Positions 50,794 through 60,809 of a stretch of DNA of 64,000 bases are shown here, one piece after another; position 1 is the stretch's first letter, and each line of letters opens with the position of its first letter. The notes beneath the pieces were generated by a model. It made no database searches and was not told the origin of the DNA. It saw only the letters and a program-made list of their open reading frames with translations. Origin of the DNA: Staphylococcus edaphicus (GTDB lineage Bacteria > Bacillota > Bacilli > Staphylococcales > Staphylococcaceae). Position numbers and translations under genes: made by a program. Location of the stretch: assembly GCF_002614725.1 (NCBI RefSeq), contig NZ_MRZN01000001.1, positions 186,001 to 250,000 on the forward strand, given 5' to 3'.

Positions 50794-51252
50794 ATGCGTT
50801 TTATATTTAGTGTCATTAAAAATATTATAGCAATTATAGCAATAGTGTTTATTGTATTCTTCGCGCTCAAATATGCACCATTTTTAAAAGACCAACAATG
50901 GAACCCAGTAAGTAACGATGAACCTTCTGTTAATCATACGCAAACAAAAGAAGATTTGGCTGGAGGACAGCGTTATACAGTTGAAGATAACGATATTTTG
51001 AACAATGTGCCTCTGAGCCAAACAAAAAATGTTTTTAATTGGATAGATAAAAAGGAATTTATGTCTGTCTCAGGTATAACTAGAATGGGTTATAGTGATA
51101 ACTATTTAGCTGGACAGCGTGGGGATGAATTTATTATTTATAAATTTGGTTCTGATTCAATTAGAGTTTATAGAACTGAAATAGAGATGGAGCAAGATTT
51201 AAATCAACTTGGTGAACATATTGAGCTTCTACCGCCTTCAAGTTACGAGTAA
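50794..51252 (+). CDS. Membrane-anchored protein, unknown (possibly DUF4930)
   Basis: A 152-aa protein with one N-terminal TM helix (about residues 8-26, IIAIIAIVFIVFFALKY) and an extracytoplasmic domain of about 120 residues without cysteines. Nothing catalytic is seen. The middle contains a Ser/Asn/Thr-rich linker (NDEPSVNHTQTKE), then a compact domain with GYSDNYLAGQRGDEFIIY. I recall staphylococcal proteins of this type grouped as DUF4930 but cannot verify it. The ribosome site AGGAGG precedes the ATG at 50794. It lies upstream of a small charged ORF and mreCD; a cell-envelope role is only a guess. Confidence 0.75.
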   Translation: MRFIFSVIKNIIAIIAIVFIVFFALKYAPFLKDQQWNPVSNDEPSVNHTQTKEDLAGGQRYTVEDNDILNNVPLSQTKNVFNWIDKKEFMSVSGITRMGYSDNYLAGQRGDEFIIYKFGSDSIRVYRTEIEMEQDLNQLGEHIELLPPSSYE

Positions 51253-51322
51253 GAGGTTTGAATTCTAAGCCAAAATGCGTTAGCCTTAAATAAGTAAAAA
51301 CGTTAAAGGTTGGTGTCTAATT

Positions 51323-51478
51323 ATGAGTGAACAGTCTAATGATAAAAAAGTGGATGAGCAAGCTAAAGCACAGAATCTTTTTGCACGTTGGCGGAAAGAA
51401 GAAACGTTATATAAAGAAGATGAAAAAGAAGAACAAAAAGCTGCTAATACAGATAATTCAGAAGAAGAAAAAAAATAG
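51323..51478 (+). CDS. Small charged ORF, 51 aa, unknown
   Basis: A 51-residue ORF beginning MSEQSNDKKVDEQ and ending SEEEKK. It is hydrophilic and strongly charged, with a central LFARWRKEETLYKEDEKEEQ and no Cys or hydrophobic stretch. AAAGG lies 13 bases ahead of the ATG, a weak match. Support: it fits exactly between the preceding gene and a strong terminator that begins 20 bases after its stop. A longer ORF in another frame over the same bases has poly-Lys composition and runs through that terminator, so I prefer this one. Probably a small, largely disordered protein. Confidence 0.55.
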   Translation: MSEQSNDKKVDEQAKAQNLFARWRKEETLYKEDEKEEQKAANTDNSEEEKK

Positions 51479-51497
51479 TATACCTTTAATAAATATG

Positions 51498-51532
51498 AGA
51501 GACTGGAACATAAATGTTTCAGTCTTTTTTTG
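51498..51532 (+). terminator. Terminator after the 51-aa ORF
   Basis: AGACTGGAACA (51500-51510) pairs with TGTTTCAGTCT (51515-51525) with one G-T pair, followed by seven T. Confidence 0.92.
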
Positions 51533-51980
51533 TGAACGCATTTTGGTTAAGTAGTTGTATGATTATTTTGCGTCAGCAATTAGCGATTATTATGTCAATT
51601 AGGTACCATGTTCATAAAGTTATATGAGGTAATTTCATTATCAGACGATGGTAATTGTTTATTTTAAGTTCAGTGAGAACTATAATGAAAGATGAGTTAC
51701 ATAAAAACAAATGTCATTTAAAGATAATAGTTATTGAATAACTTTATTCTTGTGAAATAGATCATTTTAATACACGAATGACATTAAAAATTGCTATAAT
51801 ACATAGGATTGTTATTATAAATTAATGTAAGAAGTAATATGTTTTTTCATTGTATATTTAATCTACGTGTATTGAAAAGAACTAATTTATAAATTATTAA
51901 GGTTCGCGCTTTATTTCAAACTACTAGTAATATAAAATGATAAAAGAACATAAAATAGTCGGGTAATAGAGGTGTTTAGG
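51533..51980 (+). promoter_or_regulatory. Long upstream region of mreCD
   Basis: About 440 bases without a credible gene. An extended -10 element TGCTATAAT lies at 51792-51800, which would give a leader of about 175 bases. The rest is AT-rich and I see no known riboswitch or T-box motif in it. Confidence 0.45.
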
Positions 51981-52823
51981 TTGTCAAAGTTTTTTAAAAA
52001 CAACAAATTGATTGTTATGTTATGTGCAATCATTGTGTTTATCGCCTTAATTGGTGTATCCTTACGCTCACAATCACAGTCACCAGTGGAGCAATATGTA
52101 GGGGATTCAGTGGCTTTTGGACAAAAAGCAATTAGTTATCCTGTTCAGTTTGTGACAGGATCAATTAACAATCTATTTTCAAATGATGGTTCAACAGAAC
52201 AATCGAAAAAGGTGAAGAAATTAGAAGCTGAAAATGAACGATTAGAAGTTGAAAATAAGAAGTATAAAAAAGAATTGGATATTGAAGACATTTCTCAATT
52301 CGAGCCTATCTCTAGCACTGTATTATCTAGAAATCCTGACCAGTGGATGAACACGTTAGTAATAAACCAAGGTTCAAAAGATGGTATTCAAAATAACATG
52401 GCTGTCATGACTTCAGAAGGTTTAGTTGGCCGAATTTCTAAAGTCAATCAGTTTTCATCACAAGTTGACCTTATTTCTACAAATACACGTGCAAATCGCT
52501 TATCAGTAAATATTCAACATGATAGTAAAAATGTCTTTGGATTAATTGACCATTATGATTCTAAAAATGAAGAATTAGTAATTACCGATATTAACAACAA
52601 AGATAGTATTAAAAAAGGAGATAAAGTTGTTACGAGCGGATTAGCAGATCAACTACCTAGCAGTATATACATAGGAGAAGTTTCTAAAGTTGAAAATGAT
52701 GAATATGGCTTATCGAAAGAAGTTAGAGTTAGAACAGCAGCCAACTTATCTGACTTAAATCATGTATATGTAGCTAAAAGAGATCCTAAGTCGATACCTG
52801 ATAACGAAAGTGGGGATAATTAA
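51981..52823 (+). CDS. mreC: Rod shape-determining protein MreC
   Basis: A cell-shape/peptidoglycan elongation scaffold. It is 280 aa. It has a short cytosolic start, a TM helix (about residues 9-28), a coiled coil (about 72-105, KKLEAENERLEVENKKYK) and a beta-barrel domain outside the membrane. Staphylococci are cocci lacking MreB but keep mreCD. I choose TTG at 51981, six bases after AGAGGTG; a GTG at 51972 would overlap that ribosome site. Its stop overlaps the mreD start by one base. Confidence 0.94.
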   Translation: MSKFFKNNKLIVMLCAIIVFIALIGVSLRSQSQSPVEQYVGDSVAFGQKAISYPVQFVTGSINNLFSNDGSTEQSKKVKKLEAENERLEVENKKYKKELDIEDISQFEPISSTVLSRNPDQWMNTLVINQGSKDGIQNNMAVMTSEGLVGRISKVNQFSSQVDLISTNTRANRLSVNIQHDSKNVFGLIDHYDSKNEELVITDINNKDSIKKGDKVVTSGLADQLPSSIYIGEVSKVENDEYGLSKEVRVRTAANLSDLNHVYVAKRDPKSIPDNESGDN

Positions 52824-53347
52824 TGCGTGCGTTATACTATTTTCTTATCGGTATTGTTTTATTTTATATTGATACTGCGATTGGTTTAGTCATCCCAATG
52901 CAGATAGGGGATAAGAGCATCATTTTTGTCCCACATTTGACACTTATGTATTTAATGTTGATATGTGTATACAGAAGTTTTGGTGTAGCAATGGTTTTAG
53001 CTACAGTATTGGGCCTGGCCACAGATTTATATTATGGTAGTTTTTATGGTTTGTATTTATTTGGTTACATTTTATTTGTTGTAATTATGGATTTTTTCTT
53101 TAAAGTATTTTATAGAGATAGTGCAATGCTATTTCTCGCGGTATTGTTAATTACTTTATTATTAGAAATATACATCGCTGTTATATATAGCATATTGGGA
53201 TTAATTTCGTTTGATTTCCTCGATTTTATAATTTTCAGGTTATTACCTACATTTATATTGAATTTTATATTGTTAATATTACTGTACCCAATTATTACGA
53301 AATTCTTTAGAAAAGTACAAATGAAGATTGACAGTAAGAAATCGTAA
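52823..53347 (+). CDS. mreD: Rod shape-determining protein MreD
   Basis: A 174-aa membrane protein with five to six TM helices, partner of MreC. Typical features are the LATDLYYGSFYGLYLFGY segment in the third helix region and an overall hydrophobic, Phe/Leu-rich composition. It starts within the mreC stop (TAATG), which indicates coupled translation. It precedes the L21 leader and rplU, as in B. subtilis, where minCD sits between; no minCD is present here. Confidence 0.93.
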   Translation: MRALYYFLIGIVLFYIDTAIGLVIPMQIGDKSIIFVPHLTLMYLMLICVYRSFGVAMVLATVLGLATDLYYGSFYGLYLFGYILFVVIMDFFFKVFYRDSAMLFLAVLLITLLLEIYIAVIYSILGLISFDFLDFIIFRLLPTFILNFILLILLYPIITKFFRKVQMKIDSKKS

Positions 53348-53388
53348 TGCTAAAATGCAGTAGTTGAGTAGTTTTTAGCTACATACAA

Positions 53389-53439
53389 CCGCTCGGATTC
53401 AGGTTAAAGTACATGTATGTCACCTGAATTTGGCGTGAC
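53389..53439 (+). ncRNA. Ribosomal protein L21 leader
   Basis: The hairpin GGATTCAGGTT...CACCTGAATTTGGC (about 53395-53433), with the sequence CCGCTCGGATTCAGG before it, matches the Firmicutes L21 leader element upstream of rplU. It is thought to mediate feedback by L21. It lies 25 bases before the rplU start. Confidence 0.85.
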
Positions 53440-53463
53440 TTAAATTATTAGGAGGTGCAAAGT

Positions 53464-53772
53464 ATGTTTGCTATTATTGAAACAGGTGGAAAACAAGTTA
53501 AAGTTGAAGAAGGCCAAGAAATATTCGTAGAGAAATTAGATGTTAACGAAGGCGATTCTTTCACTTTTGACAAAGTATTATTTGTAGGTGGAGACGCAGT
53601 TAAAGTTGGTGCGCCAACAGTTGAAGGTGCTACTGTTACTGCTACTGTTAAAAAACAAGGACGCGGTAAAAAAATTACTGTATTCACTTACAAACGTCGT
53701 AAAGACTCAAAACGTAAAAAAGGTCATCGTCAACCTTATACAAAATTAACAATCGACAAAATCAACGCATAA
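53464..53772 (+). CDS. rplU: 50S ribosomal protein L21
   Basis: A 102-aa large-subunit protein. It begins [18 protein letters not shown] and ends with the basic [17 protein letters not shown] tail that contacts 23S rRNA. The ATG at 53464 follows AGGAGGTG; an in-frame extension of three codons has no ribosome site. It leads the rplU-prp-rpmA operon. Confidence 0.98.
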   Translation: MFAIIETGGKQVKVEEGQEIFVEKLDVNEGDSFTFDKVLFVGGDAVKVGAPTVEGATVTATVKKQGRGKKITVFTYKRRKDSKRKKGHRQPYTKLTIDKINA

Positions 53773-53774
53773 TT

Positions 53775-54095
53775 ATGATTACTGTTGATGTTACATTGAA
53801 CGATGCCGGTCAAGTAACTGATGTTATCATGGATGGCCATGCAGAACATGGCGAGTATGGACATGATGTAGTTTGTGCAGGTGCATCCGCAGTTCTTTTC
53901 GGAAGTGTTAATGCTATAATGGGATTAACAAGTGAGAAACCCGACATTGATTACAATGATGACGGTGGACATTTCCACGTTAGAAGTGTAGACACTACAA
54001 ATGAAAAAGCGCAATTAATTCTTCAAGCAATGTTAGTATCATTGCAAACGATTGAAGAAGAATATAAAGAAAATATTAGACTAAATTATAAGTGA
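53775..54095 (+). CDS. prp: Ribosomal-processing cysteine protease Prp (YsxB)
   Basis: A cysteine protease that removes the N-terminal extension of ribosomal protein L27, essential in S. aureus. It is 106 aa. The catalytic pair is visible: His22 in DGHAEHGEYGHD and Cys34 in VVCAGASAVLFG. It lies between rplU and rpmA, and the neighbouring L27 carries the matching cleavage site. There is no good ribosome site, only a 2-base gap to the rplU stop, so translation is probably coupled to rplU. Confidence 0.95.
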   Translation: MITVDVTLNDAGQVTDVIMDGHAEHGEYGHDVVCAGASAVLFGSVNAIMGLTSEKPDIDYNDDGGHFHVRSVDTTNEKAQLILQAMLVSLQTIEEEYKENIRLNYK

Positions 54096-54107
54096 GGTGC
54101 AATCATA

Positions 54108-54392
54108 ATGTTAAAATTAAACTTACAATTTTTCTCATCTAAAAAAGGACTTGGTTCTACAAAAAACGGGCGTGACTCAGAATCAAAACGTTTAGGAGCT
54201 AAACGTGCTGATGGTCAATACGTAACAGGCGGTTCTATTTTATTCCGTCAACGCGGTACTAAAATTTATCCTGGTGAAAATGTAGGTCGTGGTGGCGACG
54301 ATACATTATTCGCTAAAATCGACGGCGTTGTTAAATTTGAGCGCAAAGGTCGCGACAAAAAACAAGTTTCTGTTTATGCAGCAGCTGAGTAA
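54108..54392 (+). CDS. rpmA: 50S ribosomal protein L27, with cleavable N-terminal extension
   Basis: A 94-aa large-subunit protein near the peptidyl-transferase centre. It starts [23 protein letters not shown] is the site after which Prp cuts, exposing the mature N-terminus that reaches the P site. The rest ([27 protein letters not shown]) is typical L27. The ribosome site GAGGTG precedes the ATG. Found in Firmicutes and related groups that also carry prp. Confidence 0.98.
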   Translation: MLKLNLQFFSSKKGLGSTKNGRDSESKRLGAKRADGQYVTGGSILFRQRGTKIYPGENVGRGGDDTLFAKIDGVVKFERKGRDKKQVSVYAAAE

Positions 54393-54406
54393 TTTTTGTC
54401 ATTGTT

Positions 54407-54442
54407 AACACCAGAAGTGATCACTTCTGGTGTTTATTTTTT
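54407..54442 (+). terminator. Terminator after rpmA
   Basis: A perfect 28-base palindrome (54407-54434, core CCAGAAGTGATCACTTCTGG) is followed by a T-rich run. Confidence 0.92.
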
Positions 54443-54523
54443 GTCTTTATTTTCTAGTTAACGAGATAATGCTATAATAAACAAGATATGAAAGTTTAAA
54501 AATTGAAAAAAAGAGGTGAAATC

Positions 54524-55819
54524 ATGTTTGTCGATCAAGTTAAAATATCACTTAAAGCAGGTGATGGTGGTAACGGTATAACTGCTTACCGCAGAGAAAA
54601 ATATGTTCCATTTGGTGGACCAGCTGGCGGTGATGGCGGTGATGGTGCATCTATTATATTTGAAGTTGATGAAGGATTAAGAACTTTATTAGATTTTAGA
54701 TACCAAACGCATTTCAAAGCTAAACGAGGAGATGGTGGACAGAGTAGTAATATGCATGGTAAAAATGCTGAGCATCTTGTCTTAAAAGTACCACCTGGCA
54801 CGATTATTAAACGTGCAGATACTGAGGAAGTATTAGCCGATTTAGTTGAAGATGGACAGCGCGCTGTTGTTGCTAAAGGCGGTCGCGGTGGACGCGGAAA
54901 CTCACGTTTTGCTTCACCAAGGAACCCTGCCCCTGATTTTAGTGAAAATGGTGAACCAGGTGAAGAAATAGATGTGACATTGGAGTTAAAATTACTTGCA
55001 GATGTTGGACTTGTAGGCTTTCCAAGTGTAGGGAAGTCAACGTTATTATCTATAGTATCTAAAGCTAAACCGAAAATTGGTGCATACCACTTTACAACAA
55101 TTAAACCTAACTTAGGTGTAGTATCTACAAAGGACCAAAGAAGTTTTGTAATGGCAGATTTGCCTGGCTTAATTGAAGGTGCTTCTGAAGGAGTAGGATT
55201 AGGACATCAATTTTTAAAACATGTTGAACGAACAAAAGTAATCGTACATATGATTGATATGAGTGGATCAGAGGGTCGTAATCCATACGAAGATTACAAA
55301 GTTATTAATGAAGAGCTCAGTGCATATGCACACCGCTTAGAAGAAAGGCCACAAATTATTGTAGCGAATAAGATGGATATGCCTAATTCAGAGGATAATT
55401 TAAAGTTATTTAAAGAAAATTTAAATGATGATTCAATTCTAGTAATACCACTTTCTACATTTATGCATGATCATATAGATAGCCTTTTATATGCCATAGC
55501 TGACAAATTAGAAGAAGTGAAAGATATTGATTTTAGTAAAGATGAGGAAGAAGATTTAGGTGTGAACAGAGTAGTGTATAAACATACGCCTAGTCAAGAT
55601 AAATTTACTATTACAAGAGATGATGACGCTGCATATGTTGTTAGCGGTAAAGCCATTGAAAGAATGTTCAAGATGACTGACTTTAACAGTGATCCAGCTG
55701 TTCGTCGTTTCGCACGTCAAATGCGCTCAATGGGTATAGATGATGCATTGAGAGCACGTGGTTGTAGAAATGGCGATATCGTTAGAATTTTAGGTGGAGA
55801 ATTTGAATTTGTTGAATAG
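54524..55819 (+). CDS. obg: GTPase Obg
   Basis: An essential GTPase linking 50S assembly, stringent response and growth. It is 431 aa. The Gly-rich Obg fold (about residues 1-158) includes [12 protein letters not shown] and [13 protein letters not shown]1 is [12 protein letters not shown]3 [10 protein letters not shown]4 ANKMDMP. The C-terminal OCT domain (about 350-430) contains [18 protein letters not shown] start at ATG 54524, behind AGAGGTG; an in-frame extension to 54503 is not needed. The next gene follows at 11 bases. Confidence 0.97.
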   Translation: MFVDQVKISLKAGDGGNGITAYRREKYVPFGGPAGGDGGDGASIIFEVDEGLRTLLDFRYQTHFKAKRGDGGQSSNMHGKNAEHLVLKVPPGTIIKRADTEEVLADLVEDGQRAVVAKGGRGGRGNSRFASPRNPAPDFSENGEPGEEIDVTLELKLLADVGLVGFPSVGKSTLLSIVSKAKPKIGAYHFTTIKPNLGVVSTKDQRSFVMADLPGLIEGASEGVGLGHQFLKHVERTKVIVHMIDMSGSEGRNPYEDYKVINEELSAYAHRLEERPQIIVANKMDMPNSEDNLKLFKENLNDDSILVIPLSTFMHDHIDSLLYAIADKLEEVKDIDFSKDEEEDLGVNRVVYKHTPSQDKFTITRDDDAAYVVSGKAIERMFKMTDFNSDPAVRRFARQMRSMGIDDALRARGCRNGDIVRILGGEFEFVE

Positions 55820-55830
55820 GAGTGAAAAAT

Positions 55831-56286
55831 ATGGACAAAAAAGATTATAAAAAGTTTTACTTAATTCGTGAGGATGTATTACCTGAATCAGTTGTAAAAA
55901 CTTTAAAGATAAAAGAAGTCTTAAAAAATGATCCATCCTTGTCCATATTTGAAGCTGTTAAGCAATTTGATTTATCAAGAAGTGCATTTTATAAATACAG
56001 AGATACTATCTTTCCAATAGATGAAAAGATTGAATCAACGAGAGAATTTACATTGATTTTATATGTGAATGATATTGTTGGCATGTTAGCAGAAGTCTTC
56101 AATACATTATCTAATTTAAATTTATCTGTGTTAACGATTCATCAAAGTATTCCCATGGAGGATAGAGCAACAATAACTTTGTCGTTAGATGCAACAAGTA
56201 CCGATTTAGAAATTGATGATGTAATGGAAGCATTGAGAGTGATTGACCATGTTTCTAAAGTTGAATTAATTAGTATGACTATATAA
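55831..56286 (+). CDS. pheB: ACT domain-containing protein (PheB/UPF0735)
   Basis: A small regulatory-type protein of 151 aa. The N-terminal part has a helix-turn-helix-like segment (FEAVKQFDLSRSAFYKYRD, about residues 38-56). The C-terminal ACT domain (about 70-148) begins FTLILYVNDIVGMLAEVF, with the family's amino-acid-binding loop. In B. subtilis the equivalent gene, next to obg, is called pheB; the name suggests chorismate mutase, but no such activity is shown by sequence. The ATG at 55831 follows AGGAGTG. Ligand and target are unknown. Confidence 0.88.
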   Translation: MDKKDYKKFYLIREDVLPESVVKTLKIKEVLKNDPSLSIFEAVKQFDLSRSAFYKYRDTIFPIDEKIESTREFTLILYVNDIVGMLAEVFNTLSNLNLSVLTIHQSIPMEDRATITLSLDATSTDLEIDDVMEALRVIDHVSKVELISMTI

Positions 56287-56298
56287 GGAAGTGTATCC

Positions 56299-56901
56299 GT
56301 GTACGCATATATTAAAGGAACATTAACTGAATTAAACCCTACGCACTTGGTGGTTGAAGCATCTGGTGTTGGCTACGAAATTCAAACCCCGAATTCTTAT
56401 CGTTTTCAGAAACATATGGATCACGAAGTTATTGTACATACTTCACTCATAGTTAGAGAAGACGCGCAATTACTATATGGGTTTATAAATCAAGAAGAAA
56501 AAGATATGTTTTTGAGTTTAATTAAAGTAACAGGAATTGGACCCAAGTCAGCACTAGCAATTCTGGCGAGTAGTTCACCAAATGATGTTAAAATAGCTAT
56601 TGAAAATGAAAACGATGCTTATTTAACTAAATTCCCTGGCATCGGTAAAAAAACTGCAAGACAAATTGTCTTGGACCTTAAAGGGAAAGTGCAAATTAAT
56701 GAAATGGGTAATGACCAAATTTTAAATTTAGGCTTAAATCATCAAGATAATGGTCCAATTATAAAAGAAGCACTCCTAGCTCTTGAAGCCTTAGGCTATT
56801 CAAAGCGCGAATTAACCAAAGTTGAGAAAACACTTAGTAAAGAAACATTCGATTCTGTTGATGATACAGTTAAACGTGGCTTACAACTTCTTATATCGTG
56901 A
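56299..56901 (+). CDS. ruvA: Holliday junction branch migration protein RuvA
   Basis: A 200-aa protein that binds the four-way junction and recruits RuvB. Domain I is an OB fold starting [16 protein letters not shown]. Two helix-hairpin-helix motifs are seen ([14 protein letters not shown] and [19 protein letters not shown]). A C-terminal three-helix domain ([18 protein letters not shown]) contacts RuvB. GTG at 56299 is the start, following AAGGAAGTG. It is followed by ruvB; ruvC is absent from Firmicutes, which use RecU. Confidence 0.97.
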   Translation: MYAYIKGTLTELNPTHLVVEASGVGYEIQTPNSYRFQKHMDHEVIVHTSLIVREDAQLLYGFINQEEKDMFLSLIKVTGIGPKSALAILASSSPNDVKIAIENENDAYLTKFPGIGKKTARQIVLDLKGKVQINEMGNDQILNLGLNHQDNGPIIKEALLALEALGYSKRELTKVEKTLSKETFDSVDDTVKRGLQLLIS

Positions 56902-56934
56902 ATATAAAACAGTATTTAACAAGGGGGGATAAGA

Positions 56935-57939
56935 ATGGATGATAGAATGGTTGATCAATCTATGCATGACGAGGAATCTTCATTTGAATTATCTTTGAGA
57001 CCGACAAAATTACGTCAGTATATTGGACAATCTGCGATTAAATCAAATTTAGAAGTGTTTATAAAAGCAGCTAAAATTCGACAAGAACCGTTAGATCATG
57101 TTCTGTTATTTGGCCCCCCTGGTCTAGGGAAAACGACATTATCGAATATTATCGCCAATGAAATGGAAGTGAATATTCGAACAATTTCGGGTCCATCAAT
57201 CGAGAGACCAGGTGATTTGGCTGCAATCCTGTCAAGCTTACAACCTGGCGACGTTCTATTTATTGATGAGATTCATAGATTGAGCAGTGTTGTTGAAGAA
57301 GTCTTGTATCCAGCAATGGAAGATTTCTTTTTAGATATTGTAATAGGTAAAGGTGAAGAAGCGCGTAGCATACGTATCGATTTACCTCCGTTCACTTTGA
57401 TAGGCGCGACAACACGTGCTGGTAGTTTAACTGCACCCTTAAGAGATAGATTTGGCGTACATTTAAGACTAGAATATTATAAAGAGCATGAATTGAAAGA
57501 AATTATTGTGCGTACAGCAGAAGTTTTAGGCACATCCATCGATGATGAAAGTGCTATAGAATTAGCGAAACGGAGTCGTGGAACACCTAGAGTTGCTAAT
57601 AGGCTGTTGAAACGCGTACGTGATTTCCAACAAGTTAATGAGGATGAATTAATAAGTATTGGAACGACAAAAGCATCATTGCAATTACTACAAGTTGACG
57701 ATGAAGGTTTAGATTATATTGATCATAAAATGATGAACTGTATTTTAGAACAATACAAAGGCGGTCCAGTTGGTCTAGATACTATAGCAGTTTCAATTGG
57801 TGAAGAACGCATAACGATTGAGGATGTTTATGAACCTTTTTTAATACAAAAAGGCTTTATAGAACGGACACCAAGAGGTAGAAAAGCAACACCATATGCA
57901 TTTGAGCATTTTAGCAAGAACAATGGAAAGAGGGAATAA
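56935..57939 (+). CDS. ruvB: Holliday junction helicase RuvB
   Basis: An AAA+ motor that drives branch migration with RuvA. It is 334 aa. Walker A is [15 protein letters not shown], Walker [12 protein letters not shown], the arginine finger region [18 protein letters not shown], and a winged-helix domain lies at the C-terminus ([15 protein letters not shown]). The ribosome site AAGGGGGG precedes the ATG. Its stop is two bases before queA. Confidence 0.98.
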   Translation: MDDRMVDQSMHDEESSFELSLRPTKLRQYIGQSAIKSNLEVFIKAAKIRQEPLDHVLLFGPPGLGKTTLSNIIANEMEVNIRTISGPSIERPGDLAAILSSLQPGDVLFIDEIHRLSSVVEEVLYPAMEDFFLDIVIGKGEEARSIRIDLPPFTLIGATTRAGSLTAPLRDRFGVHLRLEYYKEHELKEIIVRTAEVLGTSIDDESAIELAKRSRGTPRVANRLLKRVRDFQQVNEDELISIGTTKASLQLLQVDDEGLDYIDHKMMNCILEQYKGGPVGLDTIAVSIGEERITIEDVYEPFLIQKGFIERTPRGRKATPYAFEHFSKNNGKRE

Positions 57940-57941
57940 GT

Positions 57942-60127
<2,186 letters not shown>

Positions 60128-60145
60128 AAAGGGAGAAATAAAATC

Positions 60146-60406
60146 ATGCAATTTACTTCATTGATATTACCGATATTATTATTAGTATTAATGTGGTTCT
60201 TCTTAATTAGACCACAACAGAAAAAGGCTAAAGAGCATCGTGAAATGATTAGCCAAGTAAGCTCTGGACAACGCGTTACAACTATTGGCGGTATCAAAGG
60301 TACGGTACGTAGTGTGGATGAAACTACAGTTGTATTAACTTTAAATGGTAACGGTACAGAAATAACTCTAGAAAAACCAGCTATTAAACAAGTTGATCCT
60401 TCATAA
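60146..60406 (+). CDS. yajC: Preprotein translocase subunit YajC
   Basis: An accessory subunit of the SecDF-YajC complex. It is 86 aa. A single N-terminal TM helix (about residues 4-21, ILPILLLVLMWFFLIRPQQKK) precedes a cytosolic domain with GQRVTTIGGIKGTV. The ribosome site AGGGAG precedes the ATG. It closes the ruv-que operon, and its partner secDF lies about 400 bases on under a separate promoter region. Confidence 0.96.
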   Translation: MQFTSLILPILLLVLMWFFLIRPQQKKAKEHREMISQVSSGQRVTTIGGIKGTVRSVDETTVVLTLNGNGTEITLEKPAIKQVDPS

Positions 60407-60415
60407 ATAAGTGTG

Positions 60416-60448
60416 AGAACTGATATACAAGTATCAGTTCTTTTTTTA
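60416..60448 (+). terminator. Terminator after yajC
   Basis: AGAACTGATA (60416-60425) pairs with TATCAGTTCT, with a T run of seven. Confidence 0.92.
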
Positions 60449-60809
60449 TAGGTTGATTCGTTAAGGTAATCAATATTTCTTCTTATTTAGTATTCATGTT
60501 TATAGAGCGCTATAATGACGTTATTTTTGAATGACATGAAAGACAAAATGAAGTATATACTTCATTTAATGTTATAAGTTAATTAATTATAGTTGATTAC
60601 TCAAAACAGCATATTTTTTATGTATGATTGAATTTTTAACGCTTACAATTGAATTCACGATATTATTTTAGGTGAGTTAGTTTTTACACTCGATGTAATA
60701 TGTTAAGATATATAAGGTCGTTTAGTAAATTTTTATAGTTTCATTAAACTTGCATTAATTCGTTTTAATCGAGTATTCTTAAAACATAAGCTTATAATGA
60801 GGTGTTCAA
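60449..60809 (+). promoter_or_regulatory. Long upstream region of secDF with a perfect palindrome
   Basis: About 360 bases without a convincing gene. It contains a 22-bp perfect palindrome at 60546-60567 (core ATGAAGTATATACTTCAT), and TATAAT at 60511-60516. A likely -35 TTTACA at 60683-60688 is followed by a poor -10, so the secDF promoter is not settled. Confidence 0.5.
60546..60567. repeat. 22-bp perfect palindrome upstream of secDF
   Basis: AAATGAAGTATATACTTCATTT reads the same on both strands with no loop (core of 18 given by ATGAAGTATATACTTCAT). It is not followed by a T run, so it is not an ordinary terminator. It could be an operator for a dimeric regulator. Confidence 0.55.

Noticed and set aside
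51327..51554. A 75-codon ORF in a second frame over the small charged ORF
   Set aside because: It is an almost pure Lys/Asn/Ile product and runs through the hairpin and T run at 51498-51532. The 51-aa frame is a better fit.
60514..60576. A 20-codon ORF starting near the TATAAT upstream of secDF
   Set aside because: It has no ribosome site; the ATG lies inside the TATAAT box and the frame crosses the perfect palindrome.
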